This document shows positions 1 to 6,483 of a stretch of 6,509 bases of DNA, piece by piece. The notes below the pieces were generated by a model that searched no databases, was not told where the DNA came from, and saw nothing but the letters and a program-made list of their open reading frames with translations. Source of the DNA: Gammaproteobacteria bacterium (GTDB lineage: Bacteria > Pseudomonadota > Gammaproteobacteria > Pseudomonadales > Pseudohongiellaceae); assembly GCA_002684935.1 (NCBI GenBank), contig NYWC01000073.1, forward strand, positions 5,008 to 11,516, in the 5' to 3' direction. Both the position numbers and the translations under genes were made by a program. Within the stretch, counting starts at the first letter, position 1, and the number at the start of each line of letters is the position of its first letter.

Positions 1-1465
1 TAAAGTCAAAATCATCTGCAGCAGATTCATCAACTTCTCCGTCTAATGTTTTAATTCTTTTATATGGTAACTCATATACTAAACTGTCAGGGCCGATGTT
101 ATATGCGGTCGCAGCGCCACTGTCCGCGATTGTTGCGGCAAAGGCTGTACCTGCCGCGGTGCCTTCTTTGTCATCTAGCTGAGTTGCAGCTGTCATTGTA
201 CCAGTAAAATCGAATATATGTATTCTATATCTTGATGCAGATGATGCACCATTACCACTTACTCTCTCAATTGAACGAGCTCTACATGTACCAATCTCTG
301 TACCACTAGAATTCTCAATCGATATCTTACCAAATGTGGTAATATCAGGAACTCCAGTCATCGCTGTGACTTCAATAAAGTTATTATGAGTAATCTCTAC
401 AAGCTTATCATCAACTACTTCAGATGTTCTTGCTCTATCAACGTGGACATTTGTATTTGCTAATGTCTCGATCTCATAACCTCGTACGTATGCTTTCGAA
501 GGCTCAACAACAGTAGTTAGCTTCGTAGCATCAGGGCTTGAGGCTTGATGTGTTTTAACAGTAGCTTTAAATGGATTAACATAGTAGTTACCTGATTCAT
601 CAAATGTTCTACGTGCTAATTCATCTTCGAGCACATTATAATCAGCTGTTCTCGCATTCTTTGTAATAATACCAGACTCTAATCGAGCAATAAGAACAAA
701 GTTACCAGAGCTTGCATTGACTGCTTGAGAAGATAACGCTGCTGTAATAGAATAACGATGTGCACCTGGAGCAGACTCATTAGGAGTGCCAGTAGCATTA
801 TCATTGAGAGATGAATCAGTACCTGAACTAACAAGAGATTCTGTAACAAGTAAGCCAATATCAAATGATACATCAGAAGAGTATTTGTTTAAAACAATTG
901 TCTTCGCTTTAACTGTAACAAAGTGTCTCTTAATATAATAGATACCATCTTCGATAGATACAATTGAACCAAATCCAACTGGAGTTTTACCATTCGCATC
1001 ATTAGAACTTGCAACTGTAGCTGTCTTACTTCCAGTTGCTGTTAGCGAGGCACCTGCGGCAAACACCGCACCTGAAATGTATTGTACAAATAACGTAATA
1101 GAATCATCACCGCTTGCTAATGTAGCATGAATAACACGAGCAACATTTGTACTATCAGTGTATTCAGTACCAATAATATCTGCAACTGCACTTGTGTTAC
1201 ATGCTGATAATCTTACATAGTCAACTTTATTATGTAGGTGTACTGCACCTGGTACAACAACCGAGCCATCCTTAAATATGTGATCTCCTGTAGCAGAGAT
1301 CTGATGTTGTAAAGATGATTGCAGTTGAGTTAACTCTCGTGCTTGTACCGCCTTACCGGGTCTAAATAATATCCTCTGATATTGTTCTTTAGGACTGAGC
1401 GTGTTGCCTGATGCAACCGACTCAAAGTCGTCCCAATATGGTTCTACGTTAAATGCTATTGCCAT
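1..1465 (-). CDS. DUF4815-type phage virion structural protein, partial (C-terminus beyond left edge)
   Basis: The reading frame is open from the ATG at 1465 to the window edge, giving 488 residues without a stop; the C-terminus is missing. The N-terminus has the signature I associate with DUF4815 phage proteins: RILFRPGKAVQARELTQLQ (residues 31-49), then HIFKDGS (62-68). Further blocks typical of the family are SSLNDNATGTPNESAPGAHR (218-237), LARRTFDESGNYYVNPF (283-299) and KAYVRGYEIE (324-333). No signal peptide or membrane segment is visible. The start is supported by AGGA seven bases upstream and by the N-terminal match. It follows gp8 by 13 bases, probably on the same late transcript. 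The family has no established biochemical role that I know of. Its place after gp8, where T4 has genes 9-11, suggests a peripheral baseplate or fibre-attachment protein (inference). Residues about 432-458 are Ala/Thr/Gly-rich and coded by unusually GC-rich DNA. Family assignment is from memory of the motif, not a search. Confidence 0.85.
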   Translation of the reverse strand, partial: MAIAFNVEPYWDDFESVASGNTLSPKEQYQRILFRPGKAVQARELTQLQSSLQHQISATGDHIFKDGSVVVPGAVHLHNKVDYVRLSACNTSAVADIIGTEYTDSTNVARVIHATLASGDDSITLFVQYISGAVFAAGASLTATGSKTATVASSNDANGKTPVGFGSIVSIEDGIYYIKRHFVTVKAKTIVLNKYSSDVSFDIGLLVTESLVSSGTDSSLNDNATGTPNESAPGAHRYSITAALSSQAVNASSGNFVLIARLESGIITKNARTADYNVLEDELARRTFDESGNYYVNPFKATVKTHQASSPDATKLTTVVEPSKAYVRGYEIETLANTNVHVDRARTSEVVDDKLVEITHNNFIEVTAMTGVPDITTFGKISIENSSGTEIGTCRARSIERVSGNGASSASRYRIHIFDFTGTMTAATQLDDKEGTAAGTAFAATIADSGAATAYNIGPDSLVYELPYKRIKTLDGEVDESAADDFDF

Positions 1466-1472
1466 GTCTCTA

Positions 1473-1476
1473 TCCT
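1473..1476 (-). promoter_or_regulatory. Shine-Dalgarno site of the DUF4815 gene
   Basis: On the minus strand AGGA stands seven bases before the ATG at 1465, within the 13-base gap after the gp8 stop codon (1479-1481). It fixes the start of the DUF4815 gene and gives it independent translation initiation. Confidence 0.75.
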
Positions 1477-1478
1477 AT

Positions 1479-3005
1479 TTAAAATGCGATTACTAATCTT
1501 ATTGTTTCTACTTGTCCTGTTCCACGTGTTGTAGCTGTTCTATTCTCTACAAACATTACATCACCTTGATGATGATTAATAAGAGGTGCAGCTACAGCTG
1601 AGATTTGATTACCAGCACCTGATGAACCAGTTGCTCTCGTCAAATGCGAAGTAGTAAATGTACCGAACCCAGTAGTTTCGTTTTGTATATAATGTAATAC
1701 ACCGCTTGTGTTATTGTATTCTACAACGATACCTTTAGCACCAACCGTACCTGAAGTATGACCTTCAAATGCGAAGTCAGCAACATATGTAGATGCTAAT
1801 GAAGCAGGAATCGTTACACTCTTACATGTATTATATGCACTTGCTTCTGCAACTTGTGCAATAGTACCTGTGCTCGAACCTGATAATGTTGTAGCGATTG
1901 CTTTAAATATTTCACCAACAACTGGATTACCAGATGTAGATCCTGCAGTTGCAAAGTTAGCATCTGTAGTATTACCTTTTGTTAAGATCTTATAGAAGTT
2001 ACCTACAACCATTGAGTTTGTGGCTGAGATCGTTGCACTCTCATTTGCTTTCTCAATAGGGTTTTTAACAACTGCTATTTGTCTAAAGTCATTTGAATCT
2101 GGAATTGTACCTGATTCATCACCAGTAAATACAGTATTGACTGTTACATAGTGTGCTCTTAAATCATTAGTAGGATCTTTACCAAATCCACCAATTGGTC
2201 CAATCACTGGTCTTACTGCACCGTTTGAACCTGAACCACCAGTTATAGTAACTGTAGCATGACGATAACCTGTACCAACGTTAGTCATTGTAATACCTGT
2301 GATCGCTCCACCAGATACCGTAGCTGTCGCTGTAGCACTTGAACCATTACCTGAAATTGTTACCGTAGGCGCTGATGTATATCCAGTTCCTGCATTAGTA
2401 ATTTTCATATTATAGATTGCTCCATCAACAGCATTGCCTTGTACTGACCACTGATTAGTCAATGCAGTATCAGCTCCACCTGCTGGTGCTTCTGCTATAC
2501 GTCTTACTGGTATAAATGATGATGTTAAGAATTTAGTTACATCAGCTGTTGGGACTGTATACATGTATTTCCATATATAACCATCTGATCCACTATGATT
2601 GATAACGCCTGATGTTTGAACACCTGTGTCGTCAGGGTTAGTAGTAGAAGCTCCTGCTCCTGCCTTTAAACACATATAAACATTATTATTCGCTGAGATA
2701 ACGAAATATTTTTTGCTTTCTATGTTTGTATCTTGATCATCATATTCTATATAAGTTGTACCAGATACCCATAGATATCTTGGTGCACTATGAACAATGT
2801 CTCCAGCATCAACTCTCTTCATGGCGAACATGTTTTCCCATAAAGTATGTGATGCGTAGTCATTTTCATATGGGGTATCTGGAACAGAATCATCTGCCCA
2901 TGCATTTGGCCGTCCCAAGGCCATATAGAATTGATTATCACTTAGACTTTCTACAAACTTATTCGTTGAATCCAGTCTGAATTTACTTGTGATTATTGCT
3001 GCCAT
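1479..3005 (-). CDS. 8: Baseplate wedge protein gp8
   Basis: This 508-residue homologue of T4 gp8 (334 residues) would be a wedge component bound to the outside of the gp7/gp6 core and helping position peripheral baseplate proteins. Matches to T4 gp8, recalled rather than aligned by program, run in order: IITSKFR (4-10; T4 AIVTSKFR), FYMALGRPNAW (26-36; T4 FITFGRSEPW), LWENMFAMKRV (55-65), GSDGYIWKYMYTVP (139-152; T4 GDGYVWEYLFEIP), FRQIAVVKNPIE (307-318; T4 FRQISIITNPLE) and the C-terminus GDVMFVENRTATTR...QVETIRLVIAF (481-508; T4 GEMIYMENRPPI...EEINILFTF). The extra length comes from two insertions: a pair of GTGY-type beta repeats (about 196-269) and a second Gly/Thr/Ser-rich module (about 320-475). 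The start is supported by AAAGGA six bases upstream. It follows the gp7-like gene by 15 bases and has a candidate late promoter of its own at 3077-3084. Confidence 0.93.
   Translation of the reverse strand: MAAIITSKFRLDSTNKFVESLSDNQFYMALGRPNAWADDSVPDTPYENDYASHTLWENMFAMKRVDAGDIVHSAPRYLWVSGTTYIEYDDQDTNIESKKYFVISANNNVYMCLKAGAGASTTNPDDTGVQTSGVINHSGSDGYIWKYMYTVPTADVTKFLTSSFIPVRRIAEAPAGGADTALTNQWSVQGNAVDGAIYNMKITNAGTGYTSAPTVTISGNGSSATATATVSGGAITGITMTNVGTGYRHATVTITGGSGSNGAVRPVIGPIGGFGKDPTNDLRAHYVTVNTVFTGDESGTIPDSNDFRQIAVVKNPIEKANESATISATNSMVVGNFYKILTKGNTTDANFATAGSTSGNPVVGEIFKAIATTLSGSSTGTIAQVAEASAYNTCKSVTIPASLASTYVADFAFEGHTSGTVGAKGIVVEYNNTSGVLHYIQNETTGFGTFTTSHLTRATGSSGAGNQISAVAAPLINHHQGDVMFVENRTATTRGTGQVETIRLVIAF
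2199..2420 (-). repeat. Two tandem GTGY-type beta repeats coded within gp8
   Basis: Residues about 196-269 of gp8 hold two diverged copies of one pattern: an Ile-rich strand, then TNAGTGYTSAPTVTISG (203-219) in the first copy and TNVGTGYRHATVTITGG (241-257) in the second, each followed by a Gly/Ala/Thr-rich run. The repeat shows at protein level; the DNA copies have diverged. Similar repeats are common in marine phage structural proteins, and T4 gp8 lacks them. They lie between the GDGYVWEY-like and FRQI-like landmarks, so they look like an inserted surface module. Confidence 0.7.
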
Positions 3006-3011
3006 GTCTTT

Positions 3012-3017
3012 TCCTTT
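3012..3017 (-). promoter_or_regulatory. Shine-Dalgarno site of gp8
   Basis: AAAGGA on the minus strand lies six bases before the ATG at 3005, in the 15-base gap after the stop of the gp7-like gene. It is the strongest ribosome binding site in the window and supports gp8 as an independently initiated gene. Confidence 0.8.
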
Positions 3018-3020
3018 GTT

Positions 3021-4196
3021 TTATGAAATAACGAGTGAACTAGCTCCACCCATTCCGAATTGCGTTGTTATATTGTTATTTATACTATCTTGTAGTGTCC
3101 AATGGGCTAAATCTGAGTTTGGACCTAAATATCTAAACTTCATATTATCCCAATGGTTCTGCATACCTATCTTACTAAGTTCTGAACTTCCATTAGTAAA
3201 GTGAGTATACGATTTCTCTAATATGTGCGAGTTGAAACTTACTGGTCCAACTTGGAATGCACCGATGTTAAAGTTAATTTCACCAGCTGGTAATTGATTA
3301 CCAAGCTGTGCTTGTGTATTTCCTTGATCGAGTACTTTAATGAGTATCGCAATCTCACCAAAGAACTTAAATCCTGCTGGATGGATCAATCTTGTAAATG
3401 CATTACTCCAATCTGCGATGTTTGAACCAGTTCTTAATACGTATGAAAACTTTTGATAGTAAAAAGAGTCTTGTAAAAACTTTTTATCTGATAAGAATCC
3501 ATCGTTATTGGTAAACAAACCCTTTGGATATGTTCTTACAACATCATTGTTAGCTAAAGCAGTTGTAAATGTTAATTTGTATTTAGTAGTTGTATCTGAA
3601 TATACAGTCTCAGTATAATCTGTGCCTGGAGTTTTAAATGAGTTATTAACAAATACAACATCATCATCTAAAAATATAGCATTACCTGCATCATTATTTC
3701 CAGTTACTTCAGTTGGTGTACCAGATATTGTAATTGTATTCGTAGGTGTAAATGCAGTTCTATCAGCCTGAATAGCGGCCGCTTGATCCGTCCAGTTTCC
3801 ATCAGATGGATTAAGTATATCTACGAATGGAAAATATGTTTCTACTTCATCATCGTATATAACACGAAAGAACGATGTGATTGATTCAGGTGTACCTCTA
3901 CTTCTATAGAATTCGATTAAGTGCTTATAGAATGTTCTTGGATTTGTAGCGAAGTCTCGCGGTACAGCAATACCAATTTCGTTCTGCAACTCAGTAAGTA
4001 GATTCTCCTCAACATGATCAATATCTCTTTGAATATCTAATGAGTTAAGATAAAAGCCTGATTCGTTTGAACGTTCTAAATATAATGCATATGTCTTAAG
4101 AAAATTAACCAGATCAGGAAATGAAGTCTCAACATGATCGGGTACTAAGTCATCGATGTATGACGATATGTTATATTTTCCAAGTGTGCTTGACAT
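3021..4196 (-). CDS. Baseplate wedge core protein, gp7 / P2 gpI-like (proposed)
   Basis: This 391-residue protein has a helical N-terminal part (about 10-125) holding DLVNFLKTYALYLER (28-42), FYKHLIEFYRSRGTPESITS (89-108) and FFRVIYDDEVETYFPF (109-124). The 'YRSRGTPESI' stretch recalls the 'RRKGT' helix of P2 tail protein I, the counterpart of T4 gp7 in the (gp6)2-gp7 wedge core. Residues about 148-225 are Thr/Asn/Asp-rich, predicted beta, and look inserted. They include VFVNNSFKTPGTDYTETV (181-198), like modules seen in phage fibre proteins. A conserved-looking block follows: GFLSDKKFLQDSFYYQKFSY (233-252) and LIHPAGFKFFGE (270-281). It sits directly after gp6, as I follows J in P2 and 7 follows 6 in T4. 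T4 gp7 is far longer (1032 residues), so this would be a reduced form. The start overlaps the gp6 stop (TAATG) with no clear Shine-Dalgarno, suggesting coupled re-initiation. That it is a baseplate protein is fairly safe; gp7/gpI identity is inference. Confidence 0.65.
   Translation of the reverse strand: MSSTLGKYNISSYIDDLVPDHVETSFPDLVNFLKTYALYLERSNESGFYLNSLDIQRDIDHVEENLLTELQNEIGIAVPRDFATNPRTFYKHLIEFYRSRGTPESITSFFRVIYDDEVETYFPFVDILNPSDGNWTDQAAAIQADRTAFTPTNTITISGTPTEVTGNNDAGNAIFLDDDVVFVNNSFKTPGTDYTETVYSDTTTKYKLTFTTALANNDVVRTYPKGLFTNNDGFLSDKKFLQDSFYYQKFSYVLRTGSNIADWSNAFTRLIHPAGFKFFGEIAILIKVLDQGNTQAQLGNQLPAGEINFNIGAFQVGPVSFNSHILEKSYTHFTNGSSELSKIGMQNHWDNMKFRYLGPNSDLAHWTLQDSINNNITTQFGMGGASSLVIS
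3077..3084 (-). promoter_or_regulatory. Candidate T4-type late promoter for gp8 and the DUF4815 gene
   Basis: Minus-strand TATAAATA is an exact match to the T4 late promoter octamer bound by the phage sigma gp55. It lies inside the 3' end of the gp7-like gene (codons for SINNN, about residues 371-375). Transcription would start near 3071, leaving about 66 bases before the gp8 ATG at 3005. The 12 bases TAGTATAAATAA around it are identical to those at the gp25 promoter. Its position just upstream of the gene with the best ribosome binding site supports a real function, but a chance match in AT-rich coding DNA is possible. Confidence 0.6.
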
Positions 4197-4198
4197 TA
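4194..4198 (-). promoter_or_regulatory. TAATG stop-start overlap between gp6 and the gp7-like gene
   Basis: The last base of the gp6 stop codon TAA is the first base of the ATG of the gp7-like gene. The preceding 20 bases on the minus strand hold no convincing Shine-Dalgarno site. Translation of the downstream gene therefore probably depends on ribosomes finishing gp6, which would tie the two core proteins' output together. Confidence 0.7.
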
Positions 4199-6085
4199 GT
4201 AACCGCTGCTCGTTGTAGTGTAATCAATACCAGCAGTTGTACCGCCAGTAGCCATTGTATCTATCTCGCCTGAAATAGTAGCTGTTGAAGTATTAATATC
4301 TAATAGTACGTTTCTTGCAGGCGATACATCAGTACTCGCTGGTTTAACCGTGACATCGATAGTAGTTTGCCCTGTAGGTAGTGCTGTTGGATTAAATGAG
4401 TTAAGAGTAATTGTACCGGCAGTTTCATTTACTGATCCAGCATTCGTATCTAATACTAAGCCTCCTGCATCAACTACTTGAATAACACGTGTATCCGAGG
4501 TTGAATCATAAAAGTCTTTTAGCTTTGCTTGAGCTGTGCCATTAAATGTAAATGTATTTGATGTTACATAAGAACCAGTTGAAGAACTCGTACCATCTAA
4601 ATCAGTTAATGCTTGATTAAACTTTAATGAATAAGCTTTAGCAGTACCAAGTGTAGGTGTAATCTTCTGTGTCATCTTCACTCGTGTAACGTTCGATATA
4701 ATAGATATGTTTGTATCATCAATCTTCTTTGCTACATTCGATAATCTAAATACTCCACCAAATGTTTTTAATACGTCTGTGTTGTGTTGCACTAATGTGT
4801 TCCTTATAGATGTTGCCAAACCGGCCGCAGTTACTGTAGCTAAGTTAGGATTAAACTTAAAGAATACTTCTAAGTCAATAAAGATAAATGCAGGGTCAAT
4901 AAGAACTGGAGTAATACTTACAACGTTCTTAGGTTTAAGAATTTGTGTTTTAATTGTTTCTTTCTGTGTCTCAGTTAATGTATCTGATGACTTTGGTTTA
5001 ATACTAATATATACTTTACCATAATCAGGAACATCGTGTGATTCTCCACCCCATACCGATACAGCATCTACATCTCCAAATTCGTTTTGAATGATTGACT
5101 TATAATCATCAGGTGTTACTGCACGATTTTGTGCTACGAATGATAGAGGAGCATTAAACTTAATTGCTTCTTTTGTTTCTCTTGGTGAACCACCTACAGC
5201 CTTTGTAACAAGTGTGATCGTCTCATCTGTGTTACCATTTAATGAACCAGTCATTTCAAATACTGTAGCACCATTTACATCCGTACCTGAAGAAATATAA
5301 GAATATTCTATTGTTATTGTATTACCATTACCTGGTCTCTTACCAAGAATATTATCACCAAATTTAACCTCATAAAAGCCATCACGAGTTTCCTCTAAGA
5401 AATATACTTCACTCGTACCATCTAAGTTTACCATATTTGTATTTAAAGTATAAGTCTTTGTAGCATCAGTAGATGATGAATCGGTAACAGTAACTTTAAT
5501 TGACTTAGTATTTACATTTGCTTGAGGTAATATATATTGTTCAAATGTATTGTTTTGATATGTGTATGATACTGATGTAAGTGTACCTTGCTCTATTTTA
5601 ATATTCGAAAAGTTCCAACCATCATTAAATACAATTGTAGATGTCTCACAAGCAAACATTGGGAAATCAACACCATCGATAGTCGTTTTAAATGCTGTAC
5701 CTCTTGGCATATCTAATGGCAATGGTGAATTAGAACCATCATGATTATATAACGGTGTAGCAGTCGTATCATAATTCATTCTTACATTTATGTAAGCATT
5801 AGATGGCGAAATAGATTTAGGAGTATAACCTAATAGCTTAGCATGAGATACAACTGAAGTTCGTAGCTGTGATGTATCAAGAAATGTTTCGTTCAAAGCG
5901 AAGTTAGCATTCATTGAGTTGATATGCGTTACATATGCTAGTACGTCAATAATGGTTGACATCGCAGAGCCATCGTAGTTATAATCATTGAAGGTTGTAT
6001 CTGTTGCTTGCATATATGCAACTAGATTTTGTTTTATCTGATCAAAGTCTAATTCACTTGCTGTAATTCTTCTTTCGATTGCCAT
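4196..6085 (-). CDS. 6: Baseplate wedge protein gp6 (baseplate J-like)
   Basis: This 629-residue protein is a homologue of T4 gp6 (660 residues), which dimerises around the tail hub to form the continuous inner ring of the baseplate and pairs with gp7; the P2 counterpart is gpJ. Matches to T4 gp6 include FDQIKQNLVAYM (14-25; T4 FAEIKQNLIEWL), FNDYNYDGSAMSTIIDVLAY (32-51; T4 FLDYDFEGSRLNVLCDLLAY), LRTSVVSHAKLLGYTP (74-89), then AVTPDDYKSIIQNEFGDVDA (322-341; T4 CVTATDYDTFVSERFGSIIQA) and KVYISIKPKSSDTLTETQ (357-374; T4 YAFIAAKPKSGLYLTTVQ). SNTFTFNG (509-516) matches SNTFSFNS of T4, so the C-terminal region is also homologous rather than an added domain. GSPRETKEAIKFNAP (299-313) with VTPDDY is the typical J-family core. 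The start overlaps the gp25 stop by one base; GAGAG (6095-6099) lies nine bases upstream. No truncation or missing segment is evident. Its own C-terminus overlaps the next gene. Confidence 0.96.
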   Translation of the reverse strand: MAIERRITASELDFDQIKQNLVAYMQATDTTFNDYNYDGSAMSTIIDVLAYVTHINSMNANFALNETFLDTSQLRTSVVSHAKLLGYTPKSISPSNAYINVRMNYDTTATPLYNHDGSNSPLPLDMPRGTAFKTTIDGVDFPMFACETSTIVFNDGWNFSNIKIEQGTLTSVSYTYQNNTFEQYILPQANVNTKSIKVTVTDSSSTDATKTYTLNTNMVNLDGTSEVYFLEETRDGFYEVKFGDNILGKRPGNGNTITIEYSYISSGTDVNGATVFEMTGSLNGNTDETITLVTKAVGGSPRETKEAIKFNAPLSFVAQNRAVTPDDYKSIIQNEFGDVDAVSVWGGESHDVPDYGKVYISIKPKSSDTLTETQKETIKTQILKPKNVVSITPVLIDPAFIFIDLEVFFKFNPNLATVTAAGLATSIRNTLVQHNTDVLKTFGGVFRLSNVAKKIDDTNISIISNVTRVKMTQKITPTLGTAKAYSLKFNQALTDLDGTSSSTGSYVTSNTFTFNGTAQAKLKDFYDSTSDTRVIQVVDAGGLVLDTNAGSVNETAGTITLNSFNPTALPTGQTTIDVTVKPASTDVSPARNVLLDINTSTATISGEIDTMATGGTTAGIDYTTTSSGY

Positions 6086-6087
6086 TA
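6083..6087 (-). promoter_or_regulatory. TAATG stop-start overlap between gp25 and gp6
   Basis: The gp25 stop TAA shares its last base with the gp6 ATG. A modest Shine-Dalgarno-like GAGAG at 6095-6099, nine bases upstream of the ATG, may help initiation. The same arrangement recurs at the next gene junction, so the first three genes form one coupled translation unit. Confidence 0.75.
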
Positions 6088-6483
6088 TCGTAATCTCTCT
6101 ATTGTGGTAGAAATATCAATTATTTCATTTGTTGATACTACTCTACCGGTTACTGTTATAAATACATCATTCTCTGAAGCTGTTGCTTGAATGTTTACGT
6201 TAAGTACTTCTATTCTTGGTTCATAATTTTTTAAAGCTACTTGAATATTAGTAGACATATTCGCAGCAGTTATATTTGTCATATTCTCAAAGAGATACGC
6301 TCTTAAGTTTGCACCAAAGTTATAATCAAATGGTCTTTCGCCGTGATTTGTACGAAGTATATTAAGACAACTTTGGATTACTGCTGCATTATCTTTCTTT
6401 ATTCCAACGTCATTGGTATTAGGATTTTGCTTAAAAGAAAAATCTACATCTCTATACGTTGCTGATCGTGCTATCTGTGCCAT
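6085..6483 (-). CDS. 25: Baseplate wedge protein gp25 (lysozyme-like fold, sheath initiator)
   Basis: At 132 residues this equals the length of T4 gp25. The protein sits at the inner wedge core and gives the first sheath ring its docking strand; P2 gpW and T6SS TssE are counterparts. Family landmarks are clear: GERPFDYNFGANLRAYLFEN (48-67; T4 GSRPFDPEFGCDLSDQLFEN) and KNYEPRIEVLNVNI (85-98; T4 RNYEPRIDKLAVNV), with the conserved EPR at 88-90. The N-terminal YRDVDFSF (10-17) matches YSDIDPEM of T4, which supports the ATG at 6483. The family resembles lysozyme in fold or name only; no enzymatic role is implied. A perfect late promoter octamer ends six bases before the ATG and leaves no room for a Shine-Dalgarno site. 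It is the first gene of the coupled gp25-gp6-gp7-like unit. Confidence 0.97.
   Translation of the reverse strand: MAQIARSATYRDVDFSFKQNPNTNDVGIKKDNAAVIQSCLNILRTNHGERPFDYNFGANLRAYLFENMTNITAANMSTNIQVALKNYEPRIEVLNVNIQATASENDVFITVTGRVVSTNEIIDISTTIERLR

Noticed and set aside
1476..1483. TTTAAATA on the minus strand before the DUF4815 gene, one mismatch from the late promoter octamer
   Set aside because: It overlaps the gp8 stop codon, and a start from it would leave only a few bases before the ATG. One-mismatch hits are expected often in AT-rich DNA, and the upstream late promoter can serve this gene.
2199..2420. gp8 repeats as a target of a diversity-generating retroelement
   Set aside because: No reverse transcriptase, template repeat or C-type-lectin-like C-terminus is visible in the window; the repeats are plain diverged beta units.
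3775..3782. GCGGCCGC, a NotI site in AT-rich DNA, as a possible cloning scar
   Set aside because: It falls in frame within a continuous coding region (codons for Ala-Ala-Ala) with normal flanking sequence and no vector-like bases, so chance is the simpler explanation.
679..5744. Open frames on the plus strand at 2726-2980, 2989-3204, 4707-5024 and 5562-5744, and a short minus-strand frame at 679-873
   Set aside because: All lie within well-supported minus-strand genes. Their products are low-complexity or hydrophobic shadow translations without recognisable motifs, and no ribosome binding site stands out.
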